Both the position numbers and the translations under genes were made by a program. Shown here piece after piece: positions 44,001 to 51,370 of a stretch of DNA of 64,000 bases; position 1 is the stretch's first letter; every line of letters starts with the position of its first letter. The DNA comes from Verrucomicrobiota bacterium (lineage in GTDB: Bacteria; Verrucomicrobiota; Verrucomicrobiia; Limisphaerales; J093). The stretch is from the NCBI GenBank assembly GCA_016716505.1, contig JADJWF010000002.1:186001-250000 (forward strand), given 5' to 3'. The notes under the pieces were generated by a model, which worked only from the letters and a program-made list of their open reading frames with translations, did no database searches and was not told where the DNA came from.

Positions 44001-45236
44001 TCAACTCCCCGCCCCCGCGGACAACCGCCGCGTTGCTCCCCGCCCGCGATAGGCGCTGAGGAAATACGCCAGCACCACCGCCATGGCCGCCGCCAAGCCG
44101 GCCCAAAAAAGCCGCCAGTTCGTCCCGGCGGCGGTGGTGTTGAAGGCGAACCACCAGCCGTTGCCCAGGTAGCCGGCCAGGTTGCCCAAGCCGCTGGTGA
44201 GGAGGGTCATCAAGGCCTGCGCCCGCGCGCGCCAGCCGGACTCGACCCGGGAATCGAGGTAGATTTGGGCCGTAATCATCACCAGTGTGAACGAACAGCC
44301 GTGCAGGGTCACGCCGGCCAGAATCCACCACTTGGCATCCAGCGCACAGAGCGCGTAGCGCAGCACCCCGAAGCCCAGCCCCGCCCCGAAGATCCACTTG
44401 AGACGCCAGTTGGTAAACAGCCGCGCCAACAGAAACATCATCAACACCTCCGTGACCTGTCCGAGGGTCATCCACGCCGTGGTACGGTCCAGGCCCAGCA
44501 TCCGCAGGTGCGGCGGCGTGTACGGATAAAAAGCCGCGATCGGCACGGCGAAGAGCGTGACCATGATGAACACCACCCGATGATCGTGGTGTTTCAGCAA
44601 CGTCAGGGCATCCAGTCCCAGCCGCTCCCGCAGCGTCAGCGGCCGGCTGCTCGGCGGCGGCTCCATGATCGGCAGGTACCGCGTGTACCCCGCGACCACC
44701 AGCCACATGATCGCTCCGCCGTAACCGGCAACCGCAGAGGTGTCGGCGTTCAAGGCACTCACCAGCCAGCATCCGGCCATCCATCCCAACGTGGCCATCG
44801 CCCGAATGGGTCCGAACTCGCGTCGCGAATCCTTCAAGCGCGCCAAAACGATTGTGGAGCTGATGCTCCACGTCGGCGACGAACAGAGGGCGTGGAGTTG
44901 AATCAAGGCGAGGACCAGCCAGGGATTCCACCGGAGATGAATCGAGGTGGCCGCCAGCGCCATGGCTGCCGCGGTGGCCACGGCGAGCCAGCGCAGCACG
45001 CGAACGGGAGAGGCGTGCCGATCCGCCACCGCGCCGAAGATCAGCGGGGACACGAACGCCGCGAGGGCCGACGTCGCGAACGCGTAGGGCTTGATCGGAC
45101 CCAACCCGTGCGCATCCAGCACCGTGCTCAACGGGACAAACCACATCGCCAGCGCCGCCCCGTGAAGGAAGAACAGCGCCACGAGTTCGAGGAAAGGGGT
45201 CCAGCGCACCACCCGTTGCACGGAACGAGCACACAC
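44001..45236 (-). CDS. MFS transporter, NupG-like nucleoside/sugar:H+ symporter
   Basis: A 411-residue membrane protein with 12 hydrophobic segments. The N-terminal half has ELVALFFLHGAALAMWFVPLS, SPLIFGAVADRHASPVRVLRW and the P-I-R-x-x-x-x-x-G-W motif (GPIRAMATLGWM) typical of the NHS/NupG branch. The second half includes VTLHGCSFTLVMITAQIYLD and RARAQALMTLLTSGLGNLAG. In Verrucomicrobia and Planctomycetes such transporters usually accompany glycosidases, as here. Substrate probably a sugar or nucleoside. The 286 bases between this start and the HEPN gene hold nothing I recognise. Confidence 0.78.
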   Translation of the reverse strand: MCARSVQRVVRWTPFLELVALFFLHGAALAMWFVPLSTVLDAHGLGPIKPYAFATSALAAFVSPLIFGAVADRHASPVRVLRWLAVATAAAMALAATSIHLRWNPWLVLALIQLHALCSSPTWSISSTIVLARLKDSRREFGPIRAMATLGWMAGCWLVSALNADTSAVAGYGGAIMWLVVAGYTRYLPIMEPPPSSRPLTLRERLGLDALTLLKHHDHRVVFIMVTLFAVPIAAFYPYTPPHLRMLGLDRTTAWMTLGQVTEVLMMFLLARLFTNWRLKWIFGAGLGFGVLRYALCALDAKWWILAGVTLHGCSFTLVMITAQIYLDSRVESGWRARAQALMTLLTSGLGNLAGYLGNGWWFAFNTTAAGTNWRLFWAGLAAAMAVVLAYFLSAYRGRGATRRLSAGAGS

Positions 45237-45522
45237 TGCCGGGCCGAAAACTCAAGCCTGCGGGCGGCGCCTCCTCAGCGGCCCCGAACCTGAAACCATC
45301 CGAGCCGTACTCCGGCACACTCGGATCGCTGCAAAGGCATCTTCGCCCGTTCACGCCACGCACGCCCGACCCGACGAGCGGCGCGCACACCTCACTGAAC
45401 CGGCACCCAAAGGCGCCCGAGGCCAGGCAGGTCCATGACGGGCGCGGCCCAGCTCCTGTCGGCTTAGGGCCGTAAACGGGCTCCTTGGATTGCTTGCGAA
45501 GGATCCCTTCGGCGTCACCGGG

Positions 45523-45956
45523 CTAAGTGTTGGCTCGCTTCGGATGAGCGACCTTTGGAATTCGTCGAAGCACGGAATCGTTGATGGCCTGAGCGCGTTC
45601 GACGACCGTGTCCACTTCCGCGACGGAAGGGAACTGTACGCCCAACATGTCCGGGTAGCGGAAGGCGGACGCGTAAGGACTGAGGACGTCGGCCTGCTTT
45701 TCGAGTAGAGCGAATGAGGGTTCCAAAGCGGCAGCGATCTCCTCTCCAAGAGACGTCCCAAATCATGCGTCCGCTCCAATGGTTGATCGCGGAAGGCGAG
45801 GCAGCCCTTGATCGCCTTCTCTGCCGCCTGCTGGCAGTGGTAAATGGCCGCGTCCGTGGCCGGGTCGGGTAACGCCACCCACGCACGGGCGGAGCGCAAA
45901 TCGCTGTGCGCTTTGACCAACCACGAGCGGACCCACTCGCGTTTGGTCTCATCCAT
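45523..45956 (-). CDS. HEPN-domain protein of MNT/HEPN module, frameshifted
   Basis: Two frames together encode a 144-residue HEPN protein. From ATG 45956 the first frame gives WLVKAHSDLRSARAWVALPD, IYHCQQAAEKAIKGCLAF and ERTHDLGRLLE, the standard HEPN helices. From about 45745 the second frame continues EIAAALEPSFALLEKQADVL, SPYASAFRYPD and ends at 45523. At the junction the coding strand reads TTGGAGAGGAGATC; one missing base (or two extra) breaks the frame, and adding one gives 435 bases. HEPN proteins are RNase-like toxins or antitoxin partners of MNT nucleotidyltransferases. Its start overlaps the MNT stop by eight bases. Confidence 0.7.
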
Positions 45957-46266
45957 ACAACTTTCGGCCCCGGAGGAAGACGAGGTGGTCGAGCGTGGAA
46001 GGCAGGGCGCGCACGGGGTCACATTCCCGGCGGGTCTTCACCAGCACGTCCTTCGCGATGCCCAGGCCCTGCAGGCGGTGCGCCCGCCAGATACGCTCCA
46101 CCGGCGCTTCGTTGCTGTCCGGCACAACGACGAAGAGATCCAAGTCGCTGCCTTCGTCCGGCGTGCCCCAGACGTGCGGGCCGAACAACCAGATGCTCTC
46201 GGGGTGAAGTTCTTTCGCCAGCCGGCTGGCGACTTCGCCAAGGAGGTCCTGGTCAACGGTTGGCAC
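45949..46266 (-). CDS. MNT-type nucleotidyltransferase (antitoxin partner of HEPN)
   Basis: A small protein of 105 residues from GTG 46266 (123 from GTG 46320). It has the minimal nucleotidyltransferase core: ELHPESIWLFGPHVWGTPDEG followed by the acidic metal pair in SDLDLFVVV. The usual Gly-Ser after Phe-Gly is replaced by F-G-P-H, a variation that could affect nucleotide binding. A C-terminal KDVLVKTRRE strand carries the third-acid region. MNT proteins next to HEPN form toxin-antitoxin-like pairs in which MNT adenylylates the HEPN protein. The stop overlaps the HEPN start. Confidence 0.75.
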   Translation of the reverse strand: MPTVDQDLLGEVASRLAKELHPESIWLFGPHVWGTPDEGSDLDLFVVVPDSNEAPVERIWRAHRLQGLGIAKDVLVKTRRECDPVRALPSTLDHLVFLRGRKLYG

Positions 46267-46452
46267 GGCTCCAAGAGCAGCATGTCGGGCGCTCGGGCGG
46301 GAAGGACGCGGCGGAGACACAAGATCATTCTGGGAAAGACGATGCCCTTCTTCGTCGCTGGAAGATCCGCCAACGTCTCACGACCGTCGCGAGGGCCTGG
46401 GCCGCCGCCTGAGCGTCGGCGACCGCCCGTGTTCCGCGACGGTCAGTCACCG

Positions 46453-47523
46453 TCAACCCTGTTCACCACCCATCACATCGCGGGCGCCCAGTTTCAGCGG
46501 GTAGGGCTCCAGCGGCAGCGGGTGCTCGTGATCAAGGTGCGCCGCGCAGATGGCGAAAAAATCGGCCTCCGTTTCCGCCCGGCGAATCCGCTCGAGGAAC
46601 TCCCCGGTCGGCTCGACGCCAATGGCGAGGTAGTTCACGAACTTTTTCATGCGCGTCACGTGGGAGCGTTCGGTGAAGTCCGGCCGGCGCACCGCTTCGT
46701 ACAGTTCGCGCACGTAGCCGAGCACCTCGCGCCCAGTCGGCCACCGCACCGGCTCGCCGCGCCGCCGTTGTCGGAACTGCTCAAAAATCCACGGATTCCG
46801 GATGGCCCCGCGGCCGATCATCAGACCGCGCGCCCCGGTGGCGGCGAGGACCCGCTCTCCCTTCTCCGCCGAATACACGTTTCCGTTCGCCAGCACCGGG
46901 CACGGCAGCGCGGCCACGGCGGCGGCGATCGCATCGTAATGAACCGCGCTGCGATACATCTCCGCCACGGTGCGTCCGTGAACCGTGACCAGATCCAATC
47001 CATGCCGGGCGAGGATCGGCAGCAAGTCGTCAAAAACCGCCGGCGTGTCGAAGCCGATTCTCGTCTTCACGGTGAAGCGCGTGGTCACGGCGTCCCGCAG
47101 GGCGCCAAGGATGGCGTCCACCCGCGGAAGGTCGCGCAAGAGTCCGCCGCCGGCGCATTTGCGGTACACCACCGGGGCCGGGCAGCCGAGGTTGAGGTCC
47201 ACGGCGGCGATGGGATACCGCTGGAGTTCGCGGGCAGTGCGCGTGAGTTCCGGGATGTCGTTGCCGATCAGTTGCGCAATGACCGGCCGGCCGGTGGGGT
47301 TGTCGGTGATCGAACGGAGGATGTCCTGGTCAAGCCGCGAGCCAGGATAAACGCGGAAGTACTCGGTCACGTACAAATCGGCGCCCCCGTAGCGGGAGAG
47401 GATCCGCCAGAAAGCGTGATCCGTGACGTCCTGCATCGGGGCGAGCGCGAGGATGGGGTCCGCCCTCGTCAACAGGGAGTCCAGCGTGGAACGGTGGGCC
47501 GACGCGACCACGGCGTTGGTCAC
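46453..47523 (-). CDS. dus: tRNA-dihydrouridine synthase
   Basis: A 356-residue FMN enzyme that reduces uridine to dihydrouridine in tRNA. It has LALAPMQDVTDHAFWR at the start, VDLNLGCPAPVVYRKCAGGGLL with the catalytic Cys near residue 122, LVTVHGRTVAEMY, and ANGNVYSAE and GLMIGRGAIRNPWIF for FMN binding. The subfamily (DusA/B/C) is not clear. It starts with GTG overlapping the stop of the prepilin-like gene, so it is translated in the same transcript, an unusual partnership. Confidence 0.92.
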   Translation of the reverse strand: MTNAVVASAHRSTLDSLLTRADPILALAPMQDVTDHAFWRILSRYGGADLYVTEYFRVYPGSRLDQDILRSITDNPTGRPVIAQLIGNDIPELTRTARELQRYPIAAVDLNLGCPAPVVYRKCAGGGLLRDLPRVDAILGALRDAVTTRFTVKTRIGFDTPAVFDDLLPILARHGLDLVTVHGRTVAEMYRSAVHYDAIAAAVAALPCPVLANGNVYSAEKGERVLAATGARGLMIGRGAIRNPWIFEQFRQRRRGEPVRWPTGREVLGYVRELYEAVRRPDFTERSHVTRMKKFVNYLAIGVEPTGEFLERIRRAETEADFFAICAAHLDHEHPLPLEPYPLKLGARDVMGGEQG

Positions 47524-48338
47524 GGCTCGCGGTCGCCGGCTTCCAGCACCTTGAGGATCCGGCTGAAAGCATCCCGGATGTCGCCGTATTCGCGCAGGTC
47601 CACGGTGAAACGGCCATCCCGATTCGGTCGTGAGACGACACTGCCATCGGTCCGCAGCAGGTTCGCGAACGCGAGCCGGTGGTGCGTGCGCGACTTGACG
47701 TTGAAGGCGGCCAAATCCGGTGGGGCGAGGAACTGGGTGTCCATGACCAGCGTCCGAATCGGCACGCCATCCCGGTTCGCCCCGAGATTGTCGAGGCGCA
47801 GGCTGGGCGCGGGGTTGGGGCCGGCCGGCGAGTCGAAAAGTTCGGTGTTGCCGCCATGACGGTAGTAATAGCTGCTCTGCGCTTGGAACCGGCCCACCTT
47901 CGCCAGTTCCGCGTCCGCATCGAGCGGCTGATCCGCCCCCGGGCAGAACAGCACCTTGGGCTCGCGGGCCAGATGTTGTTCCAGAAGCAATCCCAGCCCC
48001 ACCGGCGCGCCGGTCTGCAGCGAGAGCAGGCTCGTGGGGGCTCCCGTCGAGGGATAGAAGCTCGACGGGCTGGTGAAGGGCGGTGCTTTGGGACCATACG
48101 GGATCTGCCCCGAGTGGTCGTCGGCATAGCTCTGAATGGCGATCCCAACCTGCCGCAGATTTGAAAGACAGCGGACGCGGTGGCCGGCCTGTTTGGCGGA
48201 GGCGAGCACCGGCAGCAGCAGGGCTGCCAACACCGCGATGATGGCGAGCACCACCAGCAACTCGACGAGTGTGAAGCCTGCCACGGCGGACGCGTTCCGT
48301 GCCGGTGGCCAGCCCCGACTAAAGCAGCAAGCGCGCAC
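47520..48338 (-). CDS. Type II secretion/pilin-like protein with prepilin N-terminus
   Basis: A 272-residue prepilin-type protein. The cleavage/methylation motif is AGFTLVELLVVLAIIAVLAA (about residues 20-39), with Glu at +5 after the Gly-Phe cleavage site. LPVLASAKQAGHRVRCLSNLRQVG follows, typical of the Verrucomicrobia/Planctomycete DUF1559-like pseudopilins. Near the C-terminus, HHRLAFANLLRTDGSV resembles the H-x9-D-G motif of that group. It is probably processed by a prepilin peptidase and located at the envelope. GTG 48338 is chosen; a start at 48413 would overlap the preceding gene by 95 bases. Confidence 0.75.
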   Translation of the reverse strand: MRACCFSRGWPPARNASAVAGFTLVELLVVLAIIAVLAALLLPVLASAKQAGHRVRCLSNLRQVGIAIQSYADDHSGQIPYGPKAPPFTSPSSFYPSTGAPTSLLSLQTGAPVGLGLLLEQHLAREPKVLFCPGADQPLDADAELAKVGRFQAQSSYYYRHGGNTELFDSPAGPNPAPSLRLDNLGANRDGVPIRTLVMDTQFLAPPDLAAFNVKSRTHHRLAFANLLRTDGSVVSRPNRDGRFTVDLREYGDIRDAFSRILKVLEAGDREP

Positions 48339-49275
48339 GATAAAACCGCTTCCCGGCCGACTGGAGAGGCTCCACCCACTCCGCTTCGCCGGACGGCAAG
48401 TCCAGAGTCCCAAGCACGGTCCAGTCGGCCTCAGCCGCTGCGAGGTCGGTTGCCCCCAGTATTTCGCAACGAGTCTCCGGGGCAGCTCGCACCAGGAAGC
48501 GCAGTTGTCCCTCCGCCACGCTGGGCTGACTCAACTGCGGCGGGTCCAGACGCTCCAGCCGTACGTGATCCAGATCCCAGAATCCTCCTTCCAGCTCAAA
48601 ACTAACCACGGAGCGAAACTCGATGCCGATAGGCTGCCCGGCCCAGGGATCACTGGCGTGAACCGGTGGCATCGAGAGCCGAAAATCCACGAACCGCGTC
48701 CGTGTTGGGAACAGGGCCAACGAATGCGCCACGGAGCGGACCGCCACCGGCACGCGTTGCCCGTCCGCCCCGCGGTAATACAGCCGGAGTTCGATGGCCG
48801 CCCCTTCGCTCATGTTGCCGCCCCCGCCGATCAACCCGACCGTCAGCCGATAGGCGCGTCCCACCTCGAACCGCTCCGCGAACTCGTGCGACGGCTCGGT
48901 CGCCCCTCCGCCGATGGTCTCGTAGTCCTGATAGATCGCCACGTCGGGTCGGGCGAAAAGCCACGCCGCCTGATTGCCGTCAATGTTGGTGATGTGATCG
49001 GTGGCTCCCGGCGCCGTGTTCTTAAACACGCCGGTCAACTGGTTCCACGTGAACCCGGCAGCCTCGTCGAACCACGCCGGCTGTGGCGCTTCCTCCCACG
49101 CCGCGATGTCCACATTCACAAATGGCGTCACCGGCGCCTCGAAGGAGGCGTTCGGAACGGGCACCGCCGCCGGGTTCCCAGTCGCTGTCCCGCCGAGCCA
49201 GACCAGTACGCCCAGCGTGACCGACCAAGCCGTGCTTCTTCCAGACTCGGGGCGCGCTGGATCAGGGGCGGCCAT
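48319..49275 (-). CDS. Secreted protein, paralog of the adjacent PEP-CTERM protein, with FYR-type C-terminal module
   Basis: A 318-residue secreted protein with an N-terminal hydrophobic segment (TAWSVTLGVLVWLGG). Its core is clearly homologous to the neighbouring PEP-CTERM protein: VPNASFEAPV, AWEEAPQPAWFDEAAGFTWN, WLFARPDVAIYQDYE, WAGQPIGIEFRS and FWDLDHVRLERL match the other gene position by position. Instead of a PEP-CTERM tail it ends with a module of about 70 residues finishing in AGKRFYRARLLL. A similar ending occurs in the giant CotH protein. Start ATG 49275 overlaps the previous gene by 14 bases. Confidence 0.72.
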   Translation of the reverse strand: MAAPDPARPESGRSTAWSVTLGVLVWLGGTATGNPAAVPVPNASFEAPVTPFVNVDIAAWEEAPQPAWFDEAAGFTWNQLTGVFKNTAPGATDHITNIDGNQAAWLFARPDVAIYQDYETIGGGATEPSHEFAERFEVGRAYRLTVGLIGGGGNMSEGAAIELRLYYRGADGQRVPVAVRSVAHSLALFPTRTRFVDFRLSMPPVHASDPWAGQPIGIEFRSVVSFELEGGFWDLDHVRLERLDPPQLSQPSVAEGQLRFLVRAAPETRCEILGATDLAAAEADWTVLGTLDLPSGEAEWVEPLQSAGKRFYRARLLL

Positions 49276-50071
49276 GCGAGCGGGCCCTCCGTCGCGCCAG
49301 ATACAGCGCGCCCGCGCCAAGAGTCAGCAGCGCCAAGGAGCCGGGTTCGGGGATTGCCACCAACCGGACATTGTCCACGTCCCAGTAAGATCCACCGGGG
49401 GTCGTGGCCAGCAGGCTGACGCCAATCTTTTGCCCCGCCCAGGCGTCTCCCTCCGCCACGATCGGCAGGCTCAATTGATAGTCGTTGAGGAAGGTCGTCG
49501 TGGGGAATTCGGCCTCCGAGAACACAACGTCCCGGGACGCCACCGTGACCAGGGCGTCACTGGCGTCGCGGTAATAAAGGCTCAACTGCAGGGTCGCCCC
49601 CGGCGCCATGCCCGGCCCCGCCAGCACCCCCACCGTCAATTCGTACCCGAGGCCGACTTCATACGTGGCGTCGAACGCGTGACTTGGCGCCGCCTCGTTC
49701 CAAGCCACCGACCCGTAATCCTGAAACAACCCCACGCCCGGCACGGCGAAAAGGTAGGCAGCCTGCTGACCATCGGCATTGACGATGTGCGACGGATCGC
49801 CCGGCGGCGGATTCGGAAACACGCCGGACAACTGATCCCACGTCATCCCGCCGAAATCGGCCGGATTAAACCACACCGGCTGCGGGGTCTCCTGCCACGA
49901 GTTGATCATGGGACTGACCGGGAATCCCGGCGGCGGCGCCGGTGATTCGAAGGACCCGTTGGGCACGGTGATCGTGGCCGCCAAGGTCGCCCGGGCTCCC
50001 GCCCAAACGAGGCTGGCTACCCACAACAATGATCTCTTGTTCGATCGGATGCCTGATTCGCGCTGATTCAT
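49262..50071 (-). CDS. PEP-CTERM sorting-domain protein
   Basis: A 269-residue exported protein. The signal peptide is near RSLLWVASLVWAGARATLAA. The core begins VPNGSFESPAPPPGFPV and ends with SYWDVDNVRL, a jelly-roll-like domain. The C-terminus is AIPEPGSLALLTLGAGALYL then ARRRAR, the PEP-CTERM motif, transmembrane helix and basic cluster recognised by exosortase, which processes such proteins at the surface. No exosortase gene is in the window. It is the first gene of a minus-strand run with overlapping ends: PEP-CTERM, paralog, prepilin-like, dus. ATG 50071 starts right before the signal peptide. Confidence 0.85.
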   Translation of the reverse strand: MNQRESGIRSNKRSLLWVASLVWAGARATLAATITVPNGSFESPAPPPGFPVSPMINSWQETPQPVWFNPADFGGMTWDQLSGVFPNPPPGDPSHIVNADGQQAAYLFAVPGVGLFQDYGSVAWNEAAPSHAFDATYEVGLGYELTVGVLAGPGMAPGATLQLSLYYRDASDALVTVASRDVVFSEAEFPTTTFLNDYQLSLPIVAEGDAWAGQKIGVSLLATTPGGSYWDVDNVRLVAIPEPGSLALLTLGAGALYLARRRARSHGRP

Positions 50072-50280
50072 AAAAACCTTCCAAATTGAGCCGCGTTGCC
50101 TCCCCGGCACGCAAGAGTTTTTGCCACGCCACGCCGTTGGGCTCCGCAGGCGAGTGACGCCTGCCCGCCGGCCAAGGCGACCAGCCGAAGGTGTCACAGG
50201 TGCCGTCGTGGCGCGAATCCCGGCAAAACACTTGTGCCATCGCAGCCAGCCGCTACCTTGCCCCAGGTTAACAAAACGAA

Positions 50281-50688
50281 ATGCACTCGAATCCTCAAAA
50301 CGGCGCCGTCCTCGAAAAGACCTTGGAACTCTGCGAGGCGATTGTCCGCCAGCCAAACTTCCCCGCCCTGCAACGCGACATTCAGACCTTTCTGGACGAC
50401 GACGTTGCCAAGCAACTCTACCAGACGGTGGTCGAAAAGGGCGAGCACCTGCACCACAAGCAGCACCAAGGCATCAGCCTGACCGACGAAGAGATCAGCG
50501 AGTACGAGGATCACCGCCAGGCGCTACTCCGCAATGAAACGGCCCGACGCTTCCTGGACGCGCAGGAATCCCTGCGCGCGATGCGGGAGACCGTGACCAA
50601 GTACGTCAACAAGACGATGGAGATCGGCCGCGTGCCGACCGAAGACGATTTCAACTCCTGCGGTCACGGCTGCAGTTGCGGCCATTGA
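50281..50688 (+). CDS. YlbF-family protein with Cys/His-rich tail
   Basis: A 135-residue helical protein. The central part (LELCEAIVRQPNFPALQRDI, then FLDAQESLRAMRETVTKYVN) matches the YlbF/YmcA-type family, which in Bacillus contributes to RNA-processing and competence/biofilm regulation as part of a complex with YaaT. Its C-terminus ends in CGHGCSCGH, a tight cluster of three Cys and two His likely to bind a metal or iron-sulfur centre. The ATG at 50281 is preceded by an AT-richer stretch. It is divergent from the PEP-CTERM gene with 209 bases between starts. Confidence 0.75.
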   Translation: MHSNPQNGAVLEKTLELCEAIVRQPNFPALQRDIQTFLDDDVAKQLYQTVVEKGEHLHHKQHQGISLTDEEISEYEDHRQALLRNETARRFLDAQESLRAMRETVTKYVNKTMEIGRVPTEDDFNSCGHGCSCGH

Positions 50689-51370
50689 GGCCAGCCTGAC
50701 GCTTCAGGCCAATTGGTTCCGCTCGGCCTGCGAGCAATCTGCGGGCGTTGTCCCGCGCCTCCGTCAGCAAACACCGCGACGCTGCTTTTGGCACCCAGCC
50801 GATTTGAGGTGCGCCGGCGATCCGCGGATCGTTGAGGAGTACCGTGTCCGCCTACGGGATCTTCCAACCGCGCCGGGGAAATGCGGCGCCGGTTGGCGGA
50901 ACCCTGTGGACGGCGACCGGAACCCCCATTCCCAAGACCGCTGCCGGCCGTGCCAACGGCCGGACGATTGACCCGCGGCCGTTGACGATCATCGTGTTTG
51001 TTGCCAACTCCACCGGGGGGGCGCTCCCGAGCGGGAGAAGGTAGGACCTTGGTTCCACCAGCCGCCGCAATGACTGTTTGAACCCCGCTTTCCCCGACGG
51101 TCGTGTCGAATGCGGCCCCCCCCACGAGCGTGAACCAACGGCCTCGAGAACCGCTTCCGCGAGTCGCCGGTTGCTCGGTTGCCGCCGGATTACCCGCAGG
51201 ACTGGCCCGCCGGTTGGCGCCGCGATCCACCCCGCAAGCCGGCCCGCCCCATTGCTCGAGCTTTACCTGCGCCGGCTGATGTCCGTTTTGGCGGTAAAGC
51301 CCTCGTGCGGCGTCCGAAAACGCTGCGCGTCCGGCTGGTGTCTGGCGCTGGTCCTGCTTACTGTCACGCC
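50689..51370. other. Intergenic region of about 680 bases without a recognised gene
   Basis: Between the YlbF-family gene and the giant CotH gene. Open frames exist on both strands, but none shows a family motif, a signal peptide or a convincing start. A minus-strand frame around 50852-51070 contains a hydrophobic-Gly stretch but stops early, so a decayed gene cannot be excluded. The CotH promoter should lie in the last 150 bases. I see no hairpin-plus-T terminator, repeat array or RNA gene. Confidence 0.5.
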
